Source: Sordariomycetes sp. S80-01Y (lineage: Eukaryota; Ascomycota; Sordariomycetes). Taken from it: a stretch of 64,000 nucleotides of DNA. A model generated the notes under the pieces. That model was not told the origin of the DNA and ran no database searches. It saw only the letters and a list, made by a program, of their open reading frames with translations. The DNA lies in NCBI GenBank assembly GCA_037042185.1, contig JAXQJY010000025.1, positions 806,001 to 870,000 on the forward strand, written 5' to 3'. Both the position numbers and the translations under genes were made by a program. Each line of letters begins with the position of its first letter. Positions within the stretch are counted from its first letter, which is position 1. Below are positions 54,179-64,000 of the stretch, piece after piece.

Positions 54179-54453
54179 AATTGCGGCTGGGCGCAGAGGA
54201 GCCTGCGCGGCTTTGAGCGGAAGAGTACGATCGAAATGTTCTCAATTGTGTGATGAAGTCAATTCTGCGTGGCAATCGAGCTCAAGCTCGAAGGTCAAAA
54301 GTTTGGCTGGGAAGGGCGGCTGAGGAGGAATAATTTTGCGGCGCAATTTGGAGGTGGCCCGAGCTCCCCCAGCCGATCTTCGAGCTTGACTGTGGAAATC
54401 GGACGACATCCCACCATGTCTTTCTAAGGTCGACGGCAATACTTCACAGTAAT
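54179..54453. promoter_or_regulatory. Bidirectional promoter, RSE1 / MSS51
   Basis: 275 bases between the start codons of a spliceosome gene and a mitochondrial translation gene. No TATA box. It is compact enough that promoter elements are probably shared. Confidence 0.55.
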
Positions 54454-56065
54454 ATGGAGCATCCGCTACGGAGGGCGGCTTCAAGCCTTTGTGGGCGATG
54501 CGCGATATCACTGCGAGGGCAATTAGCAGCCCGCAATGGCCCCCGAGCTCTGGTTCAACTTCCAGCCTTCCATGCACGGTATTACTCGACGGCCCCGAAA
54601 AGTGCCAACGCGGCAAAGGCCACATCGAGAGACTTTACGACGAGCTCAACTCCCGAACAAGAAGCTGAAAGAGTAACTGGAGGCGCCTATGTGCCACCTG
54701 GTGGCCGGTTGAAGCTCGAGCAAGACAACCTTTTCCACCCTTTCTCCGAGTCTCCGATCCCCAAGTTTCGCGAGCGGGCGGCGTTTATGAGACAACATGC
54801 CTATTGCCCCCATCCCGACCACCAGCATACAAAGGTGCCGACGATAGGGCCGAAGCCTGACGATGTCGCGCCAACGGGTGGACCGGAGCCTCCGGCGCAT
54901 GTGAACTTTGAATGTCCCGACTGCGGGTTGGCTACATACTGCAGCAAGGAACACTGGATGGATGACTACGAGAATCACTTGAAGGTCTGCGATACCCTGA
55001 GGCAGATCAACGAAGATGATCATGACCTTCGATCTGGCCGCGTATTCACAGAGGCAGTGCTGCCAGAGAGTCAGTTGCAAGAATCCGTGGTCAACATGAC
55101 GAATTGGGATACTTTCATGTATACTCGGGAGTTCGAGGCTGTCAACTCCGACCGAGGGATGCGGCAGATCACTCGCTTGTTGACATATCCCGTCACCATC
55201 GGGAGTGTATTGCACGAGCTTAGTCCTTATACATACAAGAAGGATGAGCGATTGACAGCAGAAGGCTTGAAGAGTTTTAGCGGTAAGTCGAATTATTGAC
55301 CATGTAATGATATTTGCTGATCCAAGCTAGCTCTGCGTTACAATCTGCATCCTCCAAAGGCGGGCCGCAAGGGCGAGATTCATCAGCTGCGTCCCGAGCC
55401 TCCACCAGTGCGAGTCTTCTGTCTTGGAGCTCGCGCTGAATCTTCGCTTCCTCGCGATGTCTGGACTCAGCTGGCCCACCTGTTTCCCCAGTCAAGGATA
55501 CATTTGGTTCTAATCGGGCCTGAGAGTATGACTAACCGAGACGACGAGTTTCCTTTGCCGGAACGAACCCCTTCTAACCCTTGGGGCGCTGTTGTCGAGG
55601 ATCGAGTCCACGAAAGCATGAAGATCAGCACCATTGTTGATTACTATCACACCATCCACAAGACTGGCTACTTTGCACCGTACGACCCGTACTTTGACTG
55701 CTTTGTTTTATTCCATCCTGGTTTGGGTCATCCTGCAAGCAGCCACGAGTGGGAAGAAACCCTCCCACAGTTGCTCGAGACAAAGGTTCCCATTATCAGC
55801 ACTGGATACACGCAGTTCGACTTGGAGAGAGACGTCGAGTGGGTCAAGAAGCAGTCCAAGGGCGAGTTTGACATCCTGTTGGAGCCGGGAGAGAACATCT
55901 TCCGCAGCTTGCGATGGGATCTCAATGACATGGATCCTCAGGACATCACATGTGGAAATTGGGGCGTATGGGCGTTCCGCGGAAAGAGGTATGTTTTGCT
56001 TTGAATCATCTTGCGCGATATATATTGACTCCACGTCCAGGTATGAGACCGCGCTGCACGATTAG
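54454..56065 (+). CDS. MSS51: Mitochondrial COX1 translational regulator Mss51
   Basis: In yeast Mss51 activates COX1 mRNA translation and holds the new Cox1 chain for assembly. Three exons (54454-55282, 55331-55988, 56041-56065) encode 503 residues. The Arg-rich N-terminus (MEHPLRRAASSLCGRCAISLRG) is a mitochondrial presequence. A Cys/His cluster follows: YCPHPDHQH and FECPDCGLATYCSKEHW...HLKVC, a MYND-like zinc region that includes the CPxC/CPxH-type motifs linked to haem sensing in yeast. The C-terminal domain has VRVFCLGARAESSLPRDVW, WGAVVEDR and GYFAPYDPYFDCFVLFHPG. The last exon adds only YETALHD. Confidence 0.93.
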
Positions 56066-56504
56066 TCTGCCGGCTGTCTCATCGTACGAGCAAGTGAAGG
56101 AGCTTGTTGTGTAAGTTATTGTATGATTATCTTGCATTGGCATGTAGATATTCTCAATATGGTCGGGCTGTGGTAAAAGTAGACAACTATGTACAATGAC
56201 AACTCCATGCATACCATCTTGCCTTTTTATGGAATTGCTGTCGTCTTTTATATATAAATGCTGGCCGCAAAAGGGGCCGCCTTGAAGGGATGCACGTGCA
56301 TGGCATGGCATCTGCAGAGACGGCAGGCGGCGCACGGGGCGGTTCGCGCGCCTGCAGCTTGCCCCATAACCATGAACCACGTCAACCCTACTTCAACCTC
56401 ATCCCATCGCGGCAGCAGCAACAGCCTCCCGAACCCGAGCAAAGGGCGCATCTCTACCTCCTCCCGGCCATGACTTGACCCTCGCAGGCGTACCAAAGCC
56501 GGCC
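56066..56504. other. Intergenic region between MSS51 and the PXA gene
   Basis: 439 bases with the MSS51 3' UTR and the presumed promoter/leader of the PXA gene. Open frames across 56258-56473 have no recognisable domain; an upstream exon of the PXA gene here cannot be excluded. Confidence 0.35.
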
Positions 56505-59134
56505 ATGACCGCTACTTCGCCCTCCACCGCCAACCCCTCCCCAACTACAGCGGGTTCGCGCTCCAAGCTCCCGGCCATAGCCTCTCGAGCAGAGTCCGAT
56601 ACAGGCGCCTCGACCCGTCGCGCAGCTCGTACGGGCTCTCTAGATCCTCTGTCGGACCGTGCCACAGCGAACCTGGTCCGGCGAACTCTGTGCCCGCAGC
56701 TGCGAAACGACAAGGATCGTGAACCCCCAATCGAGGAGCTCCTACCACCTCTGACGAGCCGAAACGATGTCGATCTGCAACTCTATGCCATTATTTCAAT
56801 TATCCTGAGGGAGTTTGTGCAGAGCTGGTACGGGAAGATTACAACGGACGAGACGTTCGTTGCTGAGGTGGTACATGTTGTTGCTCATTGCACGAGGGCG
56901 CTGGAGCAGAGGTTCCGTAAAGTGGACTTGGAGAGCTTGATGTTGGATGAGATACCGGATCTGTTGAACAAACATATCACAGGTAAGGGCTCTCGAACTT
57001 CACGCATACAAGGCGACTGACAGAGGAAGCATACCGAGCTGCTCATTTATCCATCACTGGATCTCCACTCGAGGTTGACCCGCGGCAGGTCTACCACTCA
57101 CTCTGTCCTTTACCACCACTTTCACCGGTCCCCAAATCCGGCGATGCAGAAAGTGTTGAGGAACAGAGGGTGAACGAAGCTGCGTATCGCCAACTTCTGG
57201 TTCAGGCAGTACTTGCGGTCCTCTTACCCACAGAAGACCTCGAGAATCCTTGTCTTACATCACTCGTCGGGCAAATCTTCTCCGAGCTGATCATTGGAAA
57301 TGTGGTGTCCAACAAAGCGGCGCAGCCGTGGATGCTGTGGGAAGGCATCTGCATCCTGGCGAGGGTGCTCCGAGAGAAGAAGGCCAAGGCGGTCGAGAAG
57401 GTACGTAGTGGATCGCCGGATGGGGAAGACGTGAAGCCAGCCCGCAAGTGGACTGTTCACGGATTCTTCCTGTCCATCATTAACTTCTTCCTCCTATTCG
57501 TCACGTCTACACGCTTGATATTCGGGGCGATATCCTCATCCACATCGCTGCCCCCTCGGATACCCATCTCCGAAATCTCGGGGCCGAGTCACTCGCCGCC
57601 TAGACCCCAAAACCTTCAAAATAGCAGCTCAAAAGTACCAGACAAGGCCGCTCTGCTCGACTTCAGTGTCTGGTCATGCGCCGGAAACCTAATCGAGCTT
57701 CCTTCGAGGATGCCATGGCTTTACGGCTGCCTGTCACTGGTCAAGCACCAGGCAATCAACGGGCTCGGTCGATTAGGAGGTATGGACGGCCCCATGGACA
57801 GGTAAGACTCGGACATTTTCTTTCTTATCACCCGCCATTGCCCAGCATGTCGCATTCTTCCAAAGTCACTGGATCTTCCTCCGCTCCAGTGAGCAGACAG
57901 AGTCATCGCCATTCACGGGACCACCTGACGGGTCACTTACGATCCGTCCCTTCTGACGGCCCTTTCCTAGGCCCAGTCTACGGCCGCTCCCGCAACACCT
58001 GGGTGTTTGTCTAGCATACCATCGGATTTGAGCGAATATCGCCGTTCCAGAACGATTTGCCGGCCTCGTCGGAGCTCTGGCCAATGGAAGCGCGCAGCCA
58101 GCGATCTTGTCGTTGATTGCTCGATGGGGTGGCCCACGATTGACCCGTCTATCCAGCAACGCGTCTCGATTACGCGCCGACCTCGACCGGGGTCGCGGCG
58201 CCTCATCACCAAAGACGTTGAAGCCCTCTCACGCCGTCAAAGTCTGGAACTGTGCCGCGCCAGCCGATAGTGCGCTTGCTGGGATGCTCGGAAGAGTGAG
58301 CAGCAGTAGCGTCGCGCAATAGCTTTGGCATGATGATGATCATCGAAAGCTTCGTCACACTGCCCATCTGATATTTGGCTGTCGCCTTCGCCAGGGACAC
58401 CGCTTTGATCCTAGCGCTTGAGCGAGACTACCTCGCGGTCGCGCACCAACACCTAGCCCCAGGAACCCGCACAATGACTCTGGTCCAGGGCCCTTTGGCT
58501 CGAAGGCGACACCTGCTCCCCACACAGCAAGCAAGCTCCCCCATGACACAGCTAGCCGCCAGATGCACCACATCCCCCCTCGCACCAACACCCTCCCAGC
58601 CAACAGCCTCACTCGCAGCAGGCTGGCTTCGGGAGCTAAACCTTCTGCTTGCAGCAACCGCCACCGCTTCCACAATCGCCTCGCTAACCAACCCGCAGGT
58701 TTCTCTCCAAACACATCAAATCCCTCTTCTCACCCGCCCACCTGACACCCCTCTTTCGGACACTCCGAGCTGTTCTGTTCCCTAACAACGCTCCTGGGAA
58801 GCCGAGCCTATTTCCACCCGAAAGCGATGAGGAGCTGCGAGCTCTGAAGCGGAGGGCCGCTAGCGCGGTTTGGGACCTGCTGCCGAGGGGCGTGGGGAGG
58901 ATGTACCTGGGCGGCCGACTTCCTCTGCCCATCGGTCTGAGTCGCGATGACCAAGAGGAAGGGGAAGGTGATGAGGGGATGATTGACGAAGTTGAGGGGA
59001 TCTTGTCAGTGCTGGATGACGAGTACTGCAACAAGCATCTTCTGTACAGCGTGTTGGAACTGATACTCGTGAGGCTTTTGCCCGAGATCGGTGCGAAGGG
59101 CGTGGAGGAGCTGTGGGATGAACGGCTTGGCTAG
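56505..59134 (+). CDS. PXA-domain protein, probable endosomal/ER membrane-associated
   Basis: PXA (PX-associated) domains occur in sorting nexins such as SNX13/Mdm1 at organelle contacts. Three exons (56505-56982, 57024-57801, 58699-59134) encode 563 residues. A Ser/Thr-rich head precedes the PXA fold: DVDLQLYAIISIILREFVQSWYGKI, EVVHVVAHCTRALEQRF, then EAAYRQLLVQAVLAVLLP and PCLTSLVGQIFSELIIGNVV. A hydrophobic segment (FFLSIINFFLLFVTSTRLIFG) may contact membrane. The last exon (FLSKHIKSLFSPAHLTPLF, LRAVLFPNNAPG, EYCNKHLLYSVLELIL) is the typical end of the fungal subgroup that lacks PX and RGS domains. The second intron is 897 nt, far longer than others here. Joining the exons restores MDRFLSKHIK in frame. 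Start ATG 56505 is the first in frame; an upstream exon is possible. Confidence 0.85.
57802..58698 (+). other. Exceptionally long (897-nt) intron in the PXA gene
   Basis: Donor GTAAGA at 57802 and acceptor CCGCAG ending at 58698; branch-like CTAACC lies just before the acceptor (about 58685). The interval is not AT-rich, contains a 98-codon open stretch (about 58030-58320) and a 136-codon stretch (58375-58785) in frames that do not match the flanking exons. Possible explanations are an inserted and decayed sequence, alternative exons, or a nested gene. No domain is recognised in any of its frames. Confidence 0.6.
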
Positions 59135-60122
59135 TTTAGATACCCCCTTCTGTGGCGCTCGGATGTCATTCGAACCCGCGGATCCAGAGAGACAGACATC
59201 CGTATTTCACGTTCCTAGACAAACTGTTTCCATGGCCTAATGCCCGGCTGGCCCTCAACACGAATAGACACAAGTTATTTCGAGAACGACGATGCCATTG
59301 ATATGCGTGTCACCCAACGCCCAGGTATTTCAAATAGGCGCTCAAACAGAAACGCTGCTTCAAGGGTTCGTATGTATGATGCTCTTCCCTTACCCCCCCC
59401 CTCCGCCCCCTCAACCCAATCCAACCCAACCCAATGTCCGGCATTAGATCCAACAAAAACACCCGCCCCACCGCCTCCATCAAGGAGGAGGCGCACACGG
59501 AACACCCGTCAGTGTGCTCCCCTCCCACGGCGTGAGATGAGCAGATGAGAGAAAATGAAAAACAAGATGCAAATGAAAATGAAAAGAGAATGAACAGACA
59601 GAAGGAGAGAAAATTCAAAGCAATAATGTAGGTCGCCCTACGAGCTGCGAAGCCCAGTCCTCCTATCTTTGTCCCATGTGGTTGTTATTGTTGCTGTCCG
59701 AACCTCGCGTGAGGTCTGTACGCGCCCGTTGCCACGTAGGCCATGTTCTGCGTGTTTGACCTCGAGCCCAATCCTTCCCCCTTGGCAGGGTTCGGAGGAA
59801 GAGGGCGGTGGTGGTCGTCGGGGGGGTATTTTTTGCTATATGTGGTGTTCTGTTGCCAGACCGGTGATGGAGTCGCCTCCCTCTGTTGTTACGTTCGTTT
59901 CCTGTTCCCTATTCCGTGTCCGTCCACTGCTGCGTCGTATGTGCTGTGCTGCTTGCTCCCATCTGTCTCCCCTTTCCCAAACGTCAAAAGTTGCAATATG
60001 CAAATCGAAATCTCAAACGCCGCGCGAAACTCAAAATCCCTGAACGAGAGTGTGTGACCCCTGAGCTCGAGTCTGGCCCCGCCCCTCTACCGCGGGCATA
60101 CTGGCAGGAGATATACCCCCCT
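59135..60122. other. Convergent intergenic region, PXA gene / CENP-B-type gene
   Basis: About 990 bases holding two 3' ends. It includes C-rich tracts (59391-59420), a pyrimidine/purine-asymmetric AAATGAAAA-rich part (59545-59620) and a G/T-rich stretch (59805-59840). No coding gene is supported; the small frames lack domains. Confidence 0.4.
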
Positions 60123-62106
60123 TCATGTCGACATCTTGATGTCCCCCAACCCGAGATGGCTCTCAGCATCTCCCTCGGGAATCCTCTGCAGACCACCAGG
60201 CGTGAAATCTTGTTGCTGCTGCTGCTGCATGGGTTGCGCGCCCGTGCTGACCTGCAATTTCTTCGCCATCTGCAGGACCATCATGTACTCCCCCTGATCA
60301 AATGTTCCCCCCGGAACGCCGTTCTGCATAAAGGTGATCAAGGTGTTGGCTGCCCGCCGGGCGTCTTCTGCGGAGGGGGACGCGGGGCTTGTTTCGGTCT
60401 GGCCGCGGGCGGTGATGCTGGAGTTGGAAGAAGAGCGACGGAGGGGTGGCGGCGAGGACATGGTGCTGTTAGGGGCCAGGCTCGCGGCGGAATCGAGGAT
60501 AAAGGGGGCGGCTGCGGATGGCGATTCGAGAGGCTGCGTCGCCGGGAGCCTCGACTCGTTGTGAACGGCCAGGGGGTTGGCATCGATTCCCAGGGAGGGG
60601 AAGGTGTTGCTCCTCTTTTCGCGGTGTTGAGTTTCCGGCCCGGCTCCACGAAGTTGCTGCTCCATTCCGAACCCGCCAGAGCTAGGGTCAGGAGAAAACG
60701 TATAGGTTCCCGTAGGAGACACCACCCCCCCAGAAAAGCTCGAGTTCGCAGCGTCGTTCAAGCTCGTGGTCGACTGCGAATGCCTCGGTTGTTGGTACGT
60801 AAAGTCTAGCCCTAGACCTTCCACGGGCCTCCCGGCGTCTTCGTCGCTTTTGCCCTCGGACAAGGGGCTCATCTGTCCGGTCGGACTGGCAGGGCTGACG
60901 ATGCCGCTTGAGCTCTTCTTCTTTAGCTTGGGCAGAGCAGTCTTGTTCATCTTGACCGAATCGGGTATGTTGGTCTCACTGGCCCGCCTCAGGAGCCTAT
61001 TGCTTCCGTGCCCCTGACTCCCGAAACTGTATTTTTGCTTGAACTTGGCCAGCCATGACTGACTCAGGGGTTCCTTGATGCCGGAAGCTCGAGCGAATTG
61101 CGTCCCGCGCTCGAGGATCTCCTCATCCGAAACAGCCTGGTTGTTCTTGACCTGCTTGGTGATGTAGTTGCTCAGTGTGCGCTCGAAGTCGGCTTTCCCT
61201 TTGATGAAGCGTTTCGAGGAGCTGGCGGGGTCGCTCTCCTGACCAGTGTTGTTGCGGCGAAGGAACTGATCCTTGTTGCTGAGGACCTTCGAGACGGTGC
61301 TGCGGTGGTGAGCTCTATTCGACAAACAGTAGGGAAAAGGGGGGCAAAAGGGACCAGAGGGAGGGGTACCTTCGTTCAACGCCGAAGCGTTTACCTATAT
61401 CTGCCTGGCGCATGTTGGGGTGGTCCTCGTGATATTGGCACATGTCCCTCTTCTGCTCGGCACTCAGCGTTTTCCTCACCTTTTCCGAGGCAGGAGTCGG
61501 CGGAGGTTGCTTTGGCTGTACGTGCTCAACGCTGTGCTGCGTGCTTGCCGAGGACACAGGCGTCATGCTGGACAAAGGAGGGGCGGAGTAGCTTCCACCC
61601 GTAGGCGTAGGGTTCGTAAGCTGGCTCGGCCACGCGGTGTTGAGCATCGGCAGTTGCTGATGGCCCATGTGATGGTGATGAGGCTGCGGTGTGGGCGGTA
61701 TCGACATGCTGTGGTGCGGCATGCGACCAAGTTGCTCTGACGGGAGACCCATTTGGGGCATGTATCCCCCCCAGTGGTTGTACTCATTAACGGGGGACTG
61801 GTAAGGACTTTGACTGTACGGGCTTTGATTAGCCAGGTTAGCCCAAGCCTCGTTGTAGCCGTTTGTTTGAGGCATCGTCGCATCCGGCGGCATGCCTGAC
61901 GAGCTGTTGTGGTTGTCGTTCATGTTGTTGGAGATGGTCCAAAGATTACCAGGGTCATGGGGGTTGCTCGTCGTCTGGGAAACCTGTTGCTGGCCTTCAG
62001 TAAAGGCAGAAGACAAGCCCATTGCCGCGACGGTCGAAGGCAGGAGGGTGGGAAGGTGGTGAGGGTGCTGTGACGTCCCTGCGAGTAGTAATGGGACGGC
62101 CCTCAT
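60123..62106 (-). CDS. CENP-B-type HTH DNA-binding protein without transposase core
   Basis: Two exons joined at about 61370/61306 give roughly 640 residues. After a Gln/His/Pro-rich head there are two helix-turn-helix units: a psq/CENP-B N-terminal domain (RKTLSAEQKRDMCQYHEDHPN, ADIGKRFGVERSTVSKVLSNK, the second helix made across the intron) and an HTH-CENPB/Tc5 domain (FERTLSNYITKQVKNN, SDEEILERGTQFARASG, LSQSWLAKFKQKYSF). Pogo-type transposases and CENP-B carry these before a DDE core; here the rest is disordered, Ser/Pro-rich, with a Gln run (QQQQQQ) near the C-terminus, and no DDE domain. It is therefore probably a domesticated regulator related to fission-yeast Abp1/Cbh proteins by fold only. 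The start may be ATG 62106 or Met29 at 62022. Confidence 0.85.
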
Positions 62107-64000
62107 GGATTTCGTCTGATGGAGAGATGCATGGTCTTGTCTGGGAATCCGGTTGATGCAGAGGGTAACAGCCCGGCTGTTGGGGAAGCCGAGTGTTTCA
62201 ACGCAGAGGGAGAGGGCTGAGGTTTCGTCTTGCCTCCTGGCAATTCACTAGCCAGGAACAGCGAGAATCGGTGACTTGGACAGAGGCCAGGCACTCAGGT
62301 ACGGCTTATCGCCAAGAATTCCGGATGAAGGAAGCGAGTTGAGGGTAGGCAACGCCCAGGTCTTGGGATTTCAGAGCTTAGCAACGCCTCCAAGACTTTC
62401 CCACGCGAGTGAGAATTCCAGAGAGTGAGACACAGGCGGCGAGCGTGAGCGAAGAGGCCGTGAACGCGGGGCCGGGACTCGCAGAGTATTCGTTGGGCCT
62501 TCGGCCGCTGCCTTGGCGTGAACTGAGTCGTTGTTGAGGAGCTTGATGGGAATAAGGTGGAGGAAACCAGAGTCAAGTCAAGTCCAGCCTTGGGCTAGAG
62601 TGGGCTGGTGGCGGCAGCAAAGGCGGAGAAGGGCTGGCCTGGCCCCAACAACGTTGAGTAGTCTGTGGTAGACAGAAAGCTTGAAGGGTGGACGGACCGT
62701 GGAGATCAGCCGCTGACAGAAGAGAGGATCACTGTTGAGTTGTCGATGTCAAGGTGAGCTCAGACAAAAGGGAGCGCTGTTTGCTGGTGTCGTCGAGGCA
62801 GGGTCAGGGCGCAGCTGGGGAGGATGATATGCCTCGACCAAGATAGCAGACGGCGATGTCGAAGAACACCGTCCGGGGCATGCACAGGAATAATGTATGT
62901 TTGTCTGCAAGTCTCGAGCAGTGGCAGACCTGGCCCTGCAGAAGCACGACGCAGACGCACCGAGTACCGGCGAGGAAGCCTCCACAGCAGCCACAGCAGG
63001 GGTCGACTGGAGTCAAAGAGGGAAGTACCTGAGTGGGCGTCTAGTGGTGGGTAGGCAAGGTAAGGTAAGGTAGTATCGAGCCTGGGACGGGAATGGGGCC
63101 AGTGGGCGAGAGGTGTGCTGGACGAGGAGCGGAGAGGTTGTGCGTCAGGCCCCGTAAGCCTCTGGAATGGGGGGTGTGGGCGGCTTAGGTTGGGTTGTCT
63201 GAGCTCTCTGCCCTGCGCCAGAAGACAGAAGGGATGTGTGGTAGGACAAGACAGCTGGGACAAGAGGCTTTTGAAGTCAGAGGGCTGTAATGGAGATACT
63301 ACGACCAAGGTTCGGAGGGCCCATGAGATGGCCTAGTTGGTACCTAGGCGGACCATGTGCTCACAGCCGACAACAGCCACCGCCGTTGTCCAAGTCGCGT
63401 GGTCAGCGCAACAGTGTCTTGCCCTGAAGCTTGGTGCTGTGTTGGTACGGTACGGTACGGTACGGGATGGCCCTTTCATGTGGTGTCTCTGAGGAGAGGA
63501 CAATCTCCCGCCCCCGAGCTCGTCGGAGCTCGAAGAAGCAACGAGGGATTCCCGCTGGGGACAGATCCAGAGATCCGCAGCAGGGCTTCAAGGCGGCGTC
63601 CGCTGTCAAAGATGGCAGAGGCAAAGGCGGCCTGCGGAGAAAGCCAGCAAGCTTCGTTGCAATCCCTGTTTAGCTTCCCGAGCCTGGCAGCCAAAGCAGT
63701 CGAGGACAGGACCATCGTCATTGCCATCTTCGCAAATCGTCACGGTCCGCCCCTCATCCCGGTCGTGATCTCTGATTTGGATCCGCAATGGCTCCACGGG
63801 CTCCTGAATGAGGTCACGAGATGTCGCCGGGCAGTCGAATCAGGTGCTTCGTCCTCGATGAGGCATTTCGCGGTGACGATGGTGAGTTGAGAGAGCAAGA
63901 GGCAGAAGCCTTGGGAGCTGTGAAGACTTGCCAATGAGCAGTGGCCGCGGCTTTGGAGGAGCCTGGAGGCGGCAGCGACAGGGGAGGGCGCGCAGGGGCC
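62107..64000. promoter_or_regulatory. Long upstream region of the CENP-B-type gene to the window edge
   Basis: 1.9 kb without a convincing gene. It contains two pentanucleotide repeats (GGTAA near 63058-63073 and GGTAC at 63444-63465). A plus-strand open frame from ATG 63612 to 63893 (about 93 codons, MAEAKAACGE...) ends with ATG followed by GTGAGT, which could be an exon-intron border of a gene continuing past the right edge, but no domain is recognised. The region may also be a long 5' leader of the CENP-B-type gene. Confidence 0.35.
63444..63465. repeat. GGTAC pentanucleotide repeat
   Basis: Four perfect GGTAC units plus GG. A related GGTAA triplet repeat lies about 380 bases to the left, in the same upstream region. 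Both look like microsatellites. Confidence 0.85.

Noticed and set aside
58375-58785. 136-codon frame spanning the end of the PXA intron and the next exon
   Set aside because: Out of frame with the conserved last PXA exon and without a domain; kept only as an oddity of the long intron.
1-64000. CRISPR arrays, insertion sequences, bacterial operon signals or virus-derived genes
   Set aside because: None is present; gene structure is eukaryotic with spliceosomal introns throughout.

Overview
The window is nuclear DNA of a filamentous ascomycete (Pezizomycotina, most likely Sordariomycetes). The genes are short-intron protein genes (introns mostly 45-100 nt, GT..AG, with CTAAC/CTGAC-like branch points), GC-rich at third codon positions, closely spaced on both strands, and clearly fungal in content (Erf4, Ctk3, Rse1, Mss51, Tim13, a PKA catalytic subunit with a long Gln-rich head). 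There are no operons, IS elements, CRISPR arrays, rRNA or recognisable tRNA genes. Almost all of it is housekeeping gene space; I see no RIP-mutated or transposon-rich block and no secondary-metabolite or defence cluster.

Left part (1-16.5 kb): an unusually intron-rich GMP synthase running off the left edge on the minus strand; then a run of plus-strand genes for a palmitoyltransferase subunit (ERF4), an isochorismatase-family hydrolase with a 16-nt exon, an AMP-forming acyl-CoA ligase, a GFA/CENP-V-fold zinc protein and, after a 2.45-kb non-coding stretch, an intracellular GH1 beta-glucosidase; an RCH1/SLC10A7-like transporter converges on it from the minus strand.

Centre (17-32 kb): one uninterrupted 14.9-kb reading frame encodes midasin (MDN1/REA1), the giant AAA ATPase of 60S ribosome maturation. 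It is divergent from the mitochondrial ribosomal protein bL12m across only about 200 bp.

Right part (32.9-64 kb): CTK3 (CTD-kinase subunit), pyrroline-5-carboxylate reductase, HAT1, an LMBR1-domain membrane protein, a CorA-like transporter with a changed GMN motif, the PKA catalytic subunit, a VIP36-like cargo lectin, TIM13, an NSRP1-like splicing protein, an intracellular LysM protein with a zinc-binding head, the SF3b subunit RSE1, MSS51, a PXA-domain protein whose gene carries an 897-nt intron, and a CENP-B-type DNA-binding protein without a transposase core. Several neighbours are divergent pairs sharing 0.2-0.6 kb promoters (MDN1/MRPL12, CTK3/PRO3, HAT1/LMBD2, lectin/TIM13, NSRP1/LysM, RSE1/MSS51).

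The genes act in unrelated core processes: ribosome assembly, splicing, transcription-linked kinase activity, chromatin, mitochondrial translation and import, and signalling. The window does not show a new multi-gene system. Exon boundaries were worked out by eye from splice signals plus family conservation, so individual junctions and starts are predictions.
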